NCBI GenBank assembly: GCA_045586185.1
Contig: JAZMZV010000092.1
Coordinates: 1 to 34,361, forward strand
Origin: RUG11551 sp045586185
GTDB taxonomy: Bacteria > Planctomycetota > Planctomycetia > Pirellulales > Thermoguttaceae
Reading direction: 5' to 3'
DNA length: 34,361 bases
The position numbers and the translations under genes were made by a program. Position 1 is the stretch's first letter, and the number at the start of each line of letters is the position of its first letter. Positions 26,442 through 34,361 of this stretch are shown here, piece after piece. Under the pieces are notes generated by a model, which made no database searches, was not told where the DNA came from, and was given only the letters and a program-made list of their open reading frames with translations.

Positions 26442-28124
26442 ATGACAACCCCCATTTCCAAAAAGTTTTTCCTGACGACGCTGGCGATTTTTTTGCTCGG
26501 ACGTTTGCTTTTGATGTGGTTCGTTCCACTGGCAGAACCGTCTGAAGCGCGTTACGCCGTCATGTGCAAAAACATGGCGGAATCTGGCAACTTTCTGGAA
26601 CCATGGTTCATTTTCAACGGGGAATTCCAGTGTTTTGAAGGCAAACCGGCGCTCCCGTTTCAAATGGGCGGCGCATCCTGTCTGATTTTCGGATCAAACC
26701 CGTTTGCAACCCGAGTACCCTCGTTTATTGCGATGTGCCTGATTTTATGGGGCGTTTATTCGATTGTTAAAAAATTCCGCGACGTTCACGTTGCCTATAC
26801 CGCCGTTTTATTAACGCTCTGCTCGCTGATATTTTATCTTTTCGGCGGCGTCATGATGACCGACATGATTCTAACGGCGACAATCGTCTTTGCGATTTTC
26901 AGCTATATTGAGTTTGAAAAAAGTTGCGAGTTGCGAGTTGCGAGTTGCGAGGCGGCGAGGCGTGAAACTGTAGAAGGCAAGAGGCAAGAGGCAAGAGGCA
27001 AGAGTAAAGATTCCTCTACTGCCTACTGCCTACTCCCTACTGCCTACTCACTCCTGTTCTTCTTCTGCCTCGGCGCAGGAATGGCGGCGAAAGGCCCTGT
27101 CGCGATTGTCATGGCGGGTCTGCCGATATTTTTCTACGTCCTGATAAACAACCGCTGGAAAAACCTCAAATACCACAGTTGGATTCTCGGACCGATTGCG
27201 TTCCTGATTCCATGTTTGCCATGGTACGTTTTAATGACGATGAAAAACCCGGATTTCCCGTACTACTTTTTCATCGAAGAAAACTTCCAGCGATTCCTTC
27301 ACCCTGGAGCCGCCGCCCGATTCGGCGCCGCGCGAGAATCCTGCTATGGCATGGCGATAATCTGGTTTATTCTGGCGAACGTGCCGCTGTTTTTCTCGCT
27401 GCCGCTGTTTTATCGACCGCGAATCAAGGCGTTTTATAACCTCAACAAGGGTGCGAAGCCGCACGGGCAGAAGGACGAGGTTATGCCTCCGAAAAAGCCT
27501 GTTTCGGCGTTACCCACATCCAATCAGGAACCGACCTTGTCGGGGGCGAAATCCATCTTCGCCGACCCGCTGACTGGAATGGCGGCTTTGACCGTGATTA
27601 CCATTCCCGGCTTTTGGTGCTTGACAAGTCAGTCGCTTTTGCCGTATTTAATTCCCACAACGCCGTTACTGGCAATTCTGCTTGCCGTTCGATTCAACGA
27701 CATTGGCGAGCTGTCCTCGCCTGGTCGCTGTCTGGCGACAAAAATATTTGTCCTTGTCTGCGCGATTGGATTCACCCTCGGTCCGGCAATCGTTACCGTC
27801 GCCGTTCGAGACACTCATCCAAACCTCAACGTCAACGTTTACCATAAACTGCAAAAACTCAAACAGGAGCCGGAATGGAAGCAGACTCCGATTTATTTCA
27901 TGGATCAAGCGCCCTACTCCGCCGAGTTTTATCTCAAAGACCAGTTTGTCGTCCACGGACCAGAAAGTCTGGAACAGAGCCTTGAACGTTCCTCTGATTG
28001 TCTGCTCGTTGTGTCGGTCAATCATGAATACGATTTTGGAAAACCAATTCCCCGAACATTCCTGTTTCGCTCTGGAGCCTGGAAGGTTTACGCGCCGGAC
28101 GGATGGCGAGCCTTGAAGCGTTAG
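26442..28124 (+). CDS. ArnT-like GT-C glycosyltransferase, second paralogue
   Basis: A 560-residue polytopic protein clearly homologous to the gene before it, beginning 3 bp after that gene's stop. The catalytic acidic loop is E-P-S-E-A-R-Y (32-38), and shared landmarks include Y-F-F-I-E-E-N, the F-G-A-A-R-E-S block and D-P-L-T-G-M. Residues about 161-203 are a repeat-encoded insertion at the same place as the insertion in the first paralogue, but of different composition. Residues about 336-370 are a further extra loop, absent from the first paralogue, containing a small palindrome GTGCG/CGCAC. Two enzymes in tandem suggest two acceptor sites, two sugars, or divergence after duplication. Confidence 0.92.
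   Translation: MTTPISKKFFLTTLAIFLLGRLLLMWFVPLAEPSEARYAVMCKNMAESGNFLEPWFIFNGEFQCFEGKPALPFQMGGASCLIFGSNPFATRVPSFIAMCLILWGVYSIVKKFRDVHVAYTAVLLTLCSLIFYLFGGVMMTDMILTATIVFAIFSYIEFEKSCELRVASCEAARRETVEGKRQEARGKSKDSSTAYCLLPTAYSLLFFFCLGAGMAAKGPVAIVMAGLPIFFYVLINNRWKNLKYHSWILGPIAFLIPCLPWYVLMTMKNPDFPYYFFIEENFQRFLHPGAAARFGAARESCYGMAIIWFILANVPLFFSLPLFYRPRIKAFYNLNKGAKPHGQKDEVMPPKKPVSALPTSNQEPTLSGAKSIFADPLTGMAALTVITIPGFWCLTSQSLLPYLIPTTPLLAILLAVRFNDIGELSSPGRCLATKIFVLVCAIGFTLGPAIVTVAVRDTHPNLNVNVYHKLQKLKQEPEWKQTPIYFMDQAPYSAEFYLKDQFVVHGPESLEQSLERSSDCLLVVSVNHEYDFGKPIPRTFLFRSGAWKVYAPDGWRALKR
26922..27050. repeat. In-frame compound heptamer element in the second ArnT-like gene
   Basis: Four GTTGCGA units, then GGCGGCGAGG (26951-26960), then GGCAAGA units, core AGTAAAGATTCCTCTACTGC, and TACTGCC/TACTCCC units. 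The right two-thirds nearly duplicate the element in the VWA gene. Encoded peptides include C-E-L-R-V-A-S-C and E-G-K-R-Q-E-A-R-G. Confidence 0.92.
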
Positions 28125-28148
28125 GGAAAGATATTTTAAATAATAATC

Positions 28149-29126
28149 ATGAATAAATTAATCGTAACCGCTGACGACCTGGGATTTTCTCCATCCGTCA
28201 ACGGAGCTATTATCGAAGCAAATAAAAACGGCGTTTTGACCGCCGCCAGTTTGATGGTCAATATGCCCTTTGCAGAGCAGGCTGCAGAACAGGTTTCCAA
28301 CGAAACCCCCAAACTGGGATTGGGATTACACGTCTGTTTGACCAGCGGCAAGCCGGTTTCACACCCGTCGGAAGTCCCGCTGCTGGTAAACAGAAACGGG
28401 GATTTCTGCCGTTCCTTCCCCTCGCTGCTGGCGCTGCTCAACTTTTCTTCCGCTCGAAAAAAAGAGGCTGCCCACGCTCAGGTGGAAAAAGAAATCCTCG
28501 CCCAATTCGACAAAATGAGAAGGCTCGTTCGTCAGTACAACCTCGTTTTCGATCACCTGGATTCCCACCAGCACATCCATTTCATTCCAGGAATCGACGT
28601 CGCCGTTTGGCGCGTTTTTGACGAATGGAACAACGAACTGCGCGACAAATCGACCCCGCCGATCGTTCTGCGCCGCCCCGTCGAAAGATTCGGAACGCGT
28701 CAGCGGATGAAGTCCCGATTTTCAAAGTATTTCCCCGGCGGACTTGCTAAAAAAATGATTCTGACAAAGCTGTCGGAAGATTCCATTCAGATGAACAATC
28801 GTTCAGATGTTCTTTTCCCCGGCTATTTTGGGATTTTGGAAACCGGCAAGATGAACGCGTCCGCCTGGGAGTCGGCAATGTCCGTTTTTGAAACGCTGCC
28901 CGTCTTTAAAGAATCCGTCTCCGGCGAACAGATTCGCGTTGCGGAACTCAACCTGCATCCGTCTTTGGACGCCAATATCGATTCCCGCTGCTGCTGTTCA
29001 AAAGCCGACCGAAAATTCCATCAGTCCCCGTTCAGACGTCAGGAATTTGAAACGCTTGTTTCGTCAGCGACTGTCGACCTGCTGGCTCAATACAATATCG
29101 AAACAACGGATTTCGGAAAGCTGTAA
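28149..29126 (+). CDS. YdjC/ChbG-family carbohydrate deacetylase (HpnK-like)
   Basis: A 325-residue protein of the YdjC/ChbG family, metal-dependent deacetylases of N-acetylated sugars. The metal-binding aspartates are in T-A-D-D-L-G-F-S (D9, D10). H-L-D-S-H-Q-H-I-H (136-144) supplies the histidines, and G-L-G-L-H-V-C-L-T near 60 and a C-terminal E-L-N-L-H-P also fit. No signal peptide is visible, so it should act in the cytoplasm. As the last gene after the ArnC-like and ArnT-like genes, it could deacetylate the lipid-linked amino sugar, a role parallel to ArnD in the Arn pathway. Hopanoid-associated HpnK proteins are in the same family, but no hopanoid genes are seen. Confidence 0.9.
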   Translation: MNKLIVTADDLGFSPSVNGAIIEANKNGVLTAASLMVNMPFAEQAAEQVSNETPKLGLGLHVCLTSGKPVSHPSEVPLLVNRNGDFCRSFPSLLALLNFSSARKKEAAHAQVEKEILAQFDKMRRLVRQYNLVFDHLDSHQHIHFIPGIDVAVWRVFDEWNNELRDKSTPPIVLRRPVERFGTRQRMKSRFSKYFPGGLAKKMILTKLSEDSIQMNNRSDVLFPGYFGILETGKMNASAWESAMSVFETLPVFKESVSGEQIRVAELNLHPSLDANIDSRCCCSKADRKFHQSPFRRQEFETLVSSATVDLLAQYNIETTDFGKL

Positions 29127-29159
29127 AGAGCCAATCCCTAAAACCAGAAAACTACGTTA

Positions 29160-30314
29160 TCAAGGACTAATAACAGCAAACAGAATTCCTATAAAAAGCA
29201 GAAGCAGGAATAGGACGACTGTTATTTTAGTCCATTTAACAATTCCATTGAACGTCTTCTCCCATAAGCTTTCTTGTTTTTGGGGGGCAGACATAACAAA
29301 CGGAAGATGAAACGTATTTGGCAGCGCATGCGAATAAATATGGTCATCATTGCCATTGACAGCGCTAAACTGCGAAAAAGGCGTCTTATTTTCCAACATC
29401 ATTAGCAGATATGGATAGCGATTCTTCAACGTTGGAAATCGTTTGAGCAATCGCTTAATTCTGTCATAATCGCCAGGTTCCAGCCGAATCGACGTCGATT
29501 GCTTCTTTGAATCCGCGTCGCCGGCTTCCTCTTTTGTCACAGATTTCGATTCACAGCCGTCTTGAAGAATATAGTTCAAAACGCTCAACGCCTGACTTCG
29601 GGGAGACATCGTGTCCATCCCGGAAAGGAGTTTGAACAGATCCAAATCGCGCCCTGTCAACCCTTTTGGCCAACATCGAGCCGGTTTTTCCTGATCGGAA
29701 ATTATTTGCTGCTTGTTGTTCCGGGGTATGTCAACCAGATTTTGTAAACGCCTTATAGAATTGTTAATTTCAGGCGAGTACCGAAACGCTTCATCGAATT
29801 TATCAAGAACGCTTCGTCGTTTTTTTGGGGTCAAAGAAAAAAAGTCTTCAACAAAACGCCGCAATCCCTGACGCCATTGCAAAACGCCCCAATCGTCATA
29901 ACGATCTACGCCCGCCATCTGGGGAGAAAACACATTAATCCGATTCAGGATCATATCAATGCAAAGCATTGAATTTATTGAGACTTTCCCCTTCTCAAAA
30001 AGAACAAACTGCATCACGCCAATTTGACGTCCGGTTTTTGTTTTGGGAACAAACCGATCGCTATCGTCGTCGGAATCGTCGTCTGTTTGCGATTGTTCTT
30101 CAGACTCCCGCTCCTTCATGCGAGCAGGAATGATAAAAATATGCCAGTTCGCCCATAATCGACATTTATCCAATACATGACCTTTTTCCTCTTCATCAGA
30201 GGAATTCTCCTCAGAATCCACTTGGGCTTCCTGCTTTTGGACGTCTGCGTCAGGCTGAGGTTCGTCGATAGGATGCGGAGCGTTTTCGGACATGGTCAAT
30301 TGCTTTTTGCTCAT
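29160..30314 (-). CDS. Unrecognised tail-anchored protein
   Basis: A 384-residue protein that I do not recognise. The first 90 residues are acidic and low-complexity, with an aspartate/serine-rich run. The middle (about 100-330) is mixed and globular-looking, with many charged residues and patterns such as L-T-G-R-D-L-D-L-F-K-L-L and P-G-D-Y-D-R-I-K-R-L-L-K-R-F. A single strongly hydrophobic span lies at the extreme C-terminus (about 362-382), so it should be a cytoplasmic protein anchored by its tail. Its codon phase and length suggest a real gene. It stands alone on the minus strand, divergent from xerD. A second ATG at residue 8 is an alternative start. No function is proposed. Confidence 0.75.
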   Translation of the reverse strand: MSKKQLTMSENAPHPIDEPQPDADVQKQEAQVDSEENSSDEEEKGHVLDKCRLWANWHIFIIPARMKERESEEQSQTDDDSDDDSDRFVPKTKTGRQIGVMQFVLFEKGKVSINSMLCIDMILNRINVFSPQMAGVDRYDDWGVLQWRQGLRRFVEDFFSLTPKKRRSVLDKFDEAFRYSPEINNSIRRLQNLVDIPRNNKQQIISDQEKPARCWPKGLTGRDLDLFKLLSGMDTMSPRSQALSVLNYILQDGCESKSVTKEEAGDADSKKQSTSIRLEPGDYDRIKRLLKRFPTLKNRYPYLLMMLENKTPFSQFSAVNGNDDHIYSHALPNTFHLPFVMSAPQKQESLWEKTFNGIVKWTKITVVLFLLLLFIGILFAVISP

Positions 30315-30328
30315 TGTTTATTACTTAT

Positions 30329-30356
30329 ATCATACTTTTTTTTCAATAAATTGCAA
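30329..30356 (-). promoter_or_regulatory. Possible promoter of the tail-anchored protein gene
   Basis: On the minus strand, TTGCAA (30356-30351), a 16-bp spacer and TATGAT (30334-30329). The predicted start of transcription is only about 8 nt before the ATG at 30314, so the mRNA would be nearly leaderless. Confidence 0.4.
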
Positions 30357-30385
30357 CCGGTTCTTCCAAAAAAATTCATCGGCGC

Positions 30386-30391
30386 TATAAT
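30386..30391 (+). promoter_or_regulatory. Possible -10 box of xerD
   Basis: A perfect TATAAT lies 7 bp before the xerD ATG (30399). A -35 match is poor. If used, the transcript would begin at or near the start codon. Confidence 0.35.
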
Positions 30392-30398
30392 TATTAGC

Positions 30399-31295
30399 AT
30401 GAAAAGTCAGCTTGCCTGGGCGGAAGGATTTCTCGCCTACCTGAATGGCGAATGCCACCTGTCGAAAAATACGGTTTTAGCTTACGGTCGGGATTTGATT
30501 AAATTCTATGCGTGGCTGGGAAATCGCGACATTTCCAAACTGAAGATTCGCGACCTGTCCACGTATCCTCAATTCCTTCACGAGCAAAATCTGTCGCCGA
30601 TTTCGATTGCGCGTCATTTGGTTTCACTGCGTATGTTCTATAAATACCTCCAGCTGGAACAAATTGTAACAGACAACCAGGCTCAGCTGCTCGGTTCGCA
30701 AAAGCTGTGGGAACACGTTCCGCGCGTTCTGTCGCCAGTTGAAGTGGAAAGACTGCTGGCGGCTCCGCAGCCCAACGCGCCCTGCTTCCTGCGAGACCGC
30801 GCCATTTTGGAAACCCTGTACGCAACCGGTTGCCGCGCTTCAGAGCTGATTTCCATTCGTTTGCGCGACATCCTTTGGGACGAAGGGTTTATCCGCGTTA
30901 TCGGCAAGGGAGACAAAGAGCGTATGGTTCCTTTTGGCGTCAGAGCCGCTCAAGCCGTCAAAACCTATATTGAACAGGAACGCCCGGCTGCAATGGCGCT
31001 TAACCTGCAAAGCAAACCGGACGTCGTTTTTGTGTCCTATCGGGGCAAGCCGCTGAGAAGAGAAGCAATCTGGGAGCTGATAAAAAAATACGCTCTCATG
31101 GCTGGCATAAAAAAAGAAATCAGCCCCCACTCCTTGCGTCATTCCTTTGCAACGCACCTGTTGGCTAACGGCGCCGATTTGCGTCTGGTTCAGGAAATGC
31201 TTGGACACGCCAGCATCAACACAACTCAAATTTACACTCACGTTGACGCAAAACGACTCAAAGAGATACACAAGAAGTTTCATCCCAGAAGCTAG
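30399..31295 (+). CDS. xerD: Site-specific tyrosine recombinase XerD/XerC
   Basis: A 298-residue tyrosine recombinase, the same length as E. coli XerD. The N-terminal SAM-like core-binding domain (about 1-90) is followed by the catalytic domain with all active-site residues: R146 in C-R-A-S-E-L, K170 in G-K-G-D-K, H244 and R247 in H-S-L-R-H-S, H270 in L-G-H-A-S, and nucleophile Y279 in I-Y-T-H-V-D. It resolves chromosome dimers at dif sites with its partner. XerD is preferred over XerC by length and by active-site spacing, though the two are hard to separate by eye. The frame is open further upstream, but the ATG at 30399 matches the family start. There are no mobile-element signs nearby. Its TAG stop touches a heptamer element. 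Confidence 0.93.
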   Translation: MKSQLAWAEGFLAYLNGECHLSKNTVLAYGRDLIKFYAWLGNRDISKLKIRDLSTYPQFLHEQNLSPISIARHLVSLRMFYKYLQLEQIVTDNQAQLLGSQKLWEHVPRVLSPVEVERLLAAPQPNAPCFLRDRAILETLYATGCRASELISIRLRDILWDEGFIRVIGKGDKERMVPFGVRAAQAVKTYIEQERPAAMALNLQSKPDVVFVSYRGKPLRREAIWELIKKYALMAGIKKEISPHSLRHSFATHLLANGADLRLVQEMLGHASINTTQIYTHVDAKRLKEIHKKFHPRS

Positions 31296-31384
31296 GTTAG
31301 GCAGTAGGCAATAGGCAGTAGGCAGTAGGATTTGTTAAACCTTGCTTCTCGCCACTCGCCACTCGCAACTCGCAACTCGCAACT
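31295..31384. repeat. Heptamer-repeat element between xerD and the J-like gene
   Basis: The left arm is GGCAGTA units (one GGCAATA), the core contains TTTGTTAAACC, and the right arm is TCGCCAC/TCGCAAC units. It fills the whole gap, from the xerD stop to 7 bp before the next ATG. Confidence 0.88.
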
Positions 31385-31391
31385 TATAACT

Positions 31392-32912
31392 ATGGACGAA
31401 AATAACGAACTGCCGGACGATTACACTCAATGGTCAGACAATTATTGGGACTGGTTTAACCTCGATTCGCAAAACGCGACGTATGACGAACTTCGCAGAG
31501 CGTATTCCAGACTCATTAAACGTTTTCGTCCGGAAACGCATCCTGAACAGTTCCAAAGAATTCAAAGCGCGTTTGAAGCGCTGAGAGAACTGCTGCAGTC
31601 AAATAACTCTTCAAAAAACGGTTCCAGAAAGCATTCCGATTCTACTGACAGTAAAATCATCGAGTTGATTCAAAATCGGCGTTCAAAACGTCAGGACGAA
31701 TTTCTCGATACGCTTTACAATCAGTATATCAACAACGCAGACTGGGACGGCGCGAAGCGCTTTCTCCTAGACGTTATCGAACCTCCGCAGCCGGTAACAG
31801 ACCAGCAGGCGGAAGAATATGCAGACCTCGATGAAATCCCGTATCTGTATATGTTTTGGCTCAGGTACACGCTTGAGGCGCCAAACGAAGACAACCTCCC
31901 GGAACTGTTTAAATATCTTATCAAAGGCGAAGAGATAAGCAACGACGAAAACATCTCGCTTTGCTGTATGACGTTTTTCTACTTCCTGGAACGGAAAGAA
32001 TATTCATACAAAAGCGAAATCTACGACTACGCCATGAGTCATATCAATGAGCGGTCTGTCACGTTTCTGGCTAACATTCGCTGGATCAATCTTTGCTTTG
32101 ACGAAGAAGCCGACGACGTTGAGGTTATTCTCAGCGATCTGGAAACGTTCAAAAAGCGATTTTTGAAAAAAAACGTTAAGATATGGATAAGCATCCTCAT
32201 TGAAGCGATTGAGCATTTGTACTGGATAAACTCCAGCAAAGCGAAAAACGCCATTCAGGACTGCATGGACGAAATCTCGCAGTTTCCGGAATATCAGGAA
32301 GAATTTGACAAAAAGCTCGACTATCTCGACAGAATTGAAGAACTGGTTGCGTCCGTCAACGCGCTGCCGAAAATCCTGCCGGTTGACATTGATTTAATCC
32401 ATACAATCCTGTTGATGGCAGGCAATTCCGTTTTTACTCGTTCCCGGCGTCTGATTCTCCGATTCGCGTCAGAGTTGGCAGACGACGTGCTGCGGGCGTT
32501 TATGACTTTCGATTATCTGCAGGAACATCATCCTTTAGTCGCAATCCGGCTTAGCCGCCCGCTCCAGATGATGTTTTTGTCTCGACATTCCTCCGCAGAC
32601 GAACTGACCGAAGAACAAATCGACGCCGCCATGCAAAAGATTCGGAATATTGTGGAATCGCACAATAACGATTTCCGATCCTGCAGACTGGAAGTATTAA
32701 AATTTTATCTGGAAGAACAGTTTGACCCCGGCATAATTACGGATCACTTCTATAATTACTACGAAAACGCTCAGAACGACCCCAATAAAAAGCAAGAGGT
32801 GGAAAAACTCGATCAATGGCTTTTCCAATACCTCAACGACAATACCGTCGAGCTGACCTACTACGCGATTATGTGCTGTGAGCTCGACGGCATGGAGGAC
32901 TACGACAATTAG
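31392..32912 (+). CDS. Degenerate J-domain-like helical protein
   Basis: A 506-residue soluble protein. Residues about 28-67 resemble helices II and III of a DnaJ J-domain (Y-D-E-L-R-R-A-Y-S-R-L-I-K-R-F, then F-Q-R-I-Q-S-A-F-E-A-L). The essential H-P-D tripeptide is replaced by R-P-E, so it should not stimulate a DnaK ATPase in the usual way. The rest is largely alpha-helical, acidic and without recognised motifs, possibly a repeat solenoid. I chose the ATG at 31392; an in-frame upstream start would only add heptamer-encoded residues. The final asparagine and TAG stop are written by AATTAGC units of the next element. The gene is convergent with pheS. Function is unknown. Confidence 0.8.
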   Translation: MDENNELPDDYTQWSDNYWDWFNLDSQNATYDELRRAYSRLIKRFRPETHPEQFQRIQSAFEALRELLQSNNSSKNGSRKHSDSTDSKIIELIQNRRSKRQDEFLDTLYNQYINNADWDGAKRFLLDVIEPPQPVTDQQAEEYADLDEIPYLYMFWLRYTLEAPNEDNLPELFKYLIKGEEISNDENISLCCMTFFYFLERKEYSYKSEIYDYAMSHINERSVTFLANIRWINLCFDEEADDVEVILSDLETFKKRFLKKNVKIWISILIEAIEHLYWINSSKAKNAIQDCMDEISQFPEYQEEFDKKLDYLDRIEELVASVNALPKILPVDIDLIHTILLMAGNSVFTRSRRLILRFASELADDVLRAFMTFDYLQEHHPLVAIRLSRPLQMMFLSRHSSADELTEEQIDAAMQKIRNIVESHNNDFRSCRLEVLKFYLEEQFDPGIITDHFYNYYENAQNDPNKKQEVEKLDQWLFQYLNDNTVELTYYAIMCCELDGMEDYDN

Positions 32913-32984
32913 CAATTGTCAATTAGCAATTAGCAATTAATAAGGCGCTTTGCGTAATTGCTAATTGTTCATTGCTAATTGATA
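32907..32984. repeat. Heptamer element between convergent J-like gene and pheS
   Basis: AATTAGC units on the left and complementary GCTAATT-like units on the right flank a GGCGCTTTGCG core, so the element can fold into one long hairpin. It lies exactly between two convergent genes and could end transcription from both sides. Confidence 0.85.
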
Positions 32985-32987
32985 ATT

Positions 32988-34007
32988 TTAGACAATCACC
33001 GGGAACTGCTGAAGGAATCGGCAGTCGCCGTCGTTGAGAAGACGGATGTCTCGAATTCCGTACTTCATCATCGCCAAGCGCGTCAAACCGACGCCGAACG
33101 CGAATCCGCTGTATTCTTCCGGGTCAATGCCGCCAAAGCGCAGTACGTTGGGGTGAACCAGCCCGCAGGGAATCAGTTCCAGCCAGCCGCTGTTTTTGCA
33201 CGTCGGGCAGCCCTCTCCGCCGCAGATGAGGCAGTTGAGGTCAAGCTCGAAGCCCGGTTCAACGAACGGGAAGAAGCCGGGGCGAAGCCGAACCTTGACG
33301 TCGCGGCGGAAAATCTCGCTCAAAGCGGTTTTCATAACGGCGATAAGGTTGGCGACCGAGATGTTTTTGTCGATCATCAAGCCTTCGCACTGATAGAACG
33401 TGTTTTCGTGACAGGCGTCCGTCGCCTCGTTTCGGAAACAGCGGCCGGGGAAAATCGCCTTTAACGGCGCGCCGAACTTTTTCATCGTTCTGACCTGGTT
33501 GGCGGAGGTATGCGTTCTCATCAGCCGGCCGTTGGTCATCCAGTACGTGTCCTGCATTTCCCGCGCCGGGTGGTCAGAGGGAATATTGACGGCGTCGAAG
33601 TTGTAGAATTCTTCTTCGCATTCCGGTCCCGTATAGACCATGAACCCCATCCCCTGGAAAATCGACTCCAACTCCATCTGAACGAGCGTAACCGGATGCA
33701 GCGACCCAATCGTTGACGGTTCGCCGGGCATGGTCAGGTCGATAGCGTTTTTCTTTTTCGCCGGGGCTGCCGACTTCGCCTTTTCCGCCGCCTGAGCAAT
33801 CGATTCCGTCGCGAAGTTTTTCAGATCGTTGAGCTTCTGCCCGAACTGTTTTTTCTCTTCGACGGACATAGCGCCAAAATTCGCGCTTTTCGCCGCGTTG
33901 GTTACCAACCCTTTTTTGCCGAGGTATTTAATACGGATGTTCTCGATGTCAGCCGCGCTTTTCGCCGCCGCCAAATCCGCCGCCAGTTGTTGTTTGATTT
34001 CTTCCAT
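32988..34007 (-). CDS. pheS: Phenylalanyl-tRNA synthetase alpha subunit PheS
   Basis: A 339-residue class II synthetase subunit that, with PheT, charges tRNA-Phe. The N-terminal coiled coil (about 1-85) binds tRNA. The catalytic domain shows motif 2-like F-R-N-E-A-T-D-A-C-H, and F-Y-Q-C-E-G. The cysteine-rich C-L-I-C-G-G-E-G-C-P-T-C is typical of one bacterial PheS group. The motif 3 region is G-F-A-F-G-V-G-L-T-R-L-A-M, and the C-terminus I-R-L-L-N-D-G-D-C-R-F is as expected. Length is normal. The stop stands just outside the heptamer element. pheT is not in the window downstream of pheS, where the convergent J-like gene lies, so the two subunits are not arranged as the common pheST operon. 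Confidence 0.97.
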   Translation of the reverse strand: MEEIKQQLAADLAAAKSAADIENIRIKYLGKKGLVTNAAKSANFGAMSVEEKKQFGQKLNDLKNFATESIAQAAEKAKSAAPAKKKNAIDLTMPGEPSTIGSLHPVTLVQMELESIFQGMGFMVYTGPECEEEFYNFDAVNIPSDHPAREMQDTYWMTNGRLMRTHTSANQVRTMKKFGAPLKAIFPGRCFRNEATDACHENTFYQCEGLMIDKNISVANLIAVMKTALSEIFRRDVKVRLRPGFFPFVEPGFELDLNCLICGGEGCPTCKNSGWLELIPCGLVHPNVLRFGGIDPEEYSGFAFGVGLTRLAMMKYGIRDIRLLNDGDCRFLQQFPVIV

Positions 34008-34361
34008 GGTAGGAGTAAATGAAATAGGGAATTTTAATATTTGCGTTTAGCGCTCATATTCAATGCTAAATCTACGCGTATATATTATATTGTTTAAGAG
34101 CAAAACGCAAGGGGGGATGGAAAAAGCTGATTTGAGAGAGACGAGATGCAAATTTTCCGGCGATCAATTGAGTATTGTCTTGGCAAAAATGGAGAAAATA
34201 CGTCGCTATAGCGACAGCGGACGAAAGTCCGATTTAGTCGCGAAGGGACGACATCTCTATAACCGGCGGTTTCAACCGCCGGAGGAGGGAGAGCAACAGA
34301 ATAAAAAATCGACAAATACCCTTTTTTTCCTCCTCCTCACGCCAGGCGTGAGGGGGAGGGA
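34008..34361. other. Gene-free right end with hairpin repeats
   Basis: No gene is supported. Hairpins include GTCGC/GCGAC (34202-34215), nested CGGAC/GTCCG inside GCGAC/GTCGC (34211-34241), CCGGCGGTT/AACCGCCGG (34263-34282) and CTCACGC/GCGTGAG (34336-34352). They resemble those after feoB and upstream of carA in type. The window ends within the last block. Confidence 0.65.
34084..34110 (-). promoter_or_regulatory. Possible pheS promoter
   Basis: On the minus strand, TTGCGT (34110-34105) precedes TATAAT (34089-34084) with a short 15-bp spacer. It would leave a leader of about 70 nt before the ATG at 34007. Confidence 0.35.

Noticed and set aside
30177..30398. Upstream in-frame extension of xerD
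   Set aside because: It overlaps the divergent tail-anchored gene and its promoter, and XerD proteins start at the ATG at 30399.
30399..31295. The tyrosine recombinase as integrase of a mobile island
   Set aside because: Length, active-site spacing and setting fit chromosomal XerD. There are no att repeats at the nearby tRNA and no phage or conjugation genes.
31332..31391. Upstream start for the J-like protein
   Set aside because: The added residues are heptamer translation only, and the ATG at 31392 gives a more plausible start.

Overview
The window looks like a chromosomal segment of a planctomycete-type bacterium. This is inferred from gene content: a double-GAF/HlyD protein, a second HlyD protein and a PqqD-like/M50 membrane protease in a row; a BatA-type VWA membrane protein coupled to an exported cyclophilin-like protein; a membrane-anchored WD40 protein; few clear Shine-Dalgarno sites; and a tRNA whose CCA is not encoded. 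No phage, plasmid, transposase or CRISPR locus is visible.

Layout, left to right. 476-2850 holds a CYTH-domain protein and a membrane-anchored WD40 protein. 2956-5508 is feoA-feoB (ferrous iron uptake), followed by tRNA-His with a near-consensus promoter. 5857-6975 (minus) is a WecA/TagO/MraY-type sugar-1-phosphate transferase. 7430-13260 is the three-gene HlyD/HlyD/M50 cluster. 13354-14832 (minus) is mnmE. 14969-19482 (minus) is carA-carB behind a consensus promoter and a leader hairpin. 19773-23320 (minus) is the VWA/cyclophilin pair. 23644-29126 is an envelope-glycan operon: an ArnC/GtrB-like GT2, two tandem ArnT-like GT-C transferases and a YdjC/ChbG-type deacetylase. 29160-30314 (minus) is an unrecognised tail-anchored protein, divergent from xerD (30399-31295). 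A degenerate J-domain-like protein (31392-32912) and pheS (minus, 32988-34007) close the window.

The most striking content is not a gene. At least fourteen small elements built from 7-bp tandem repeats are scattered through the window. They use several heptamers (TCGCAAC/GTTGCGA, TACTGCC/GGCAGTA, GGCAAGA, GGGAATA, GGTTAGC, ATTACTA, AATTAGC), usually as two arms of different or complementary heptamers around a short core. Several fill almost a whole gap between genes. Others lie in frame inside conserved proteins: MnmE, CarA, the CarB N-terminus, the VWA protein and both ArnT-like enzymes. Near-identical elements occur in unrelated genes (VWA protein and second ArnT-like protein) in the same orientation, giving the same peptide. 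Two copies in the first ArnT-like gene differ by compensatory changes in the core hairpin. Where a heptamer would create a stop codon inside a gene, a variant unit removes it; where it lies at a gene end, it sometimes supplies the stop (feoA, J-like gene) or a start and ribosome-binding sequence (first ArnT-like gene).

A second family of intergenic hairpin and dispersed repeats is also present. One such repeat, seen upstream of carA, is also found inside mnmE, within the switch II region of its GTPase domain.
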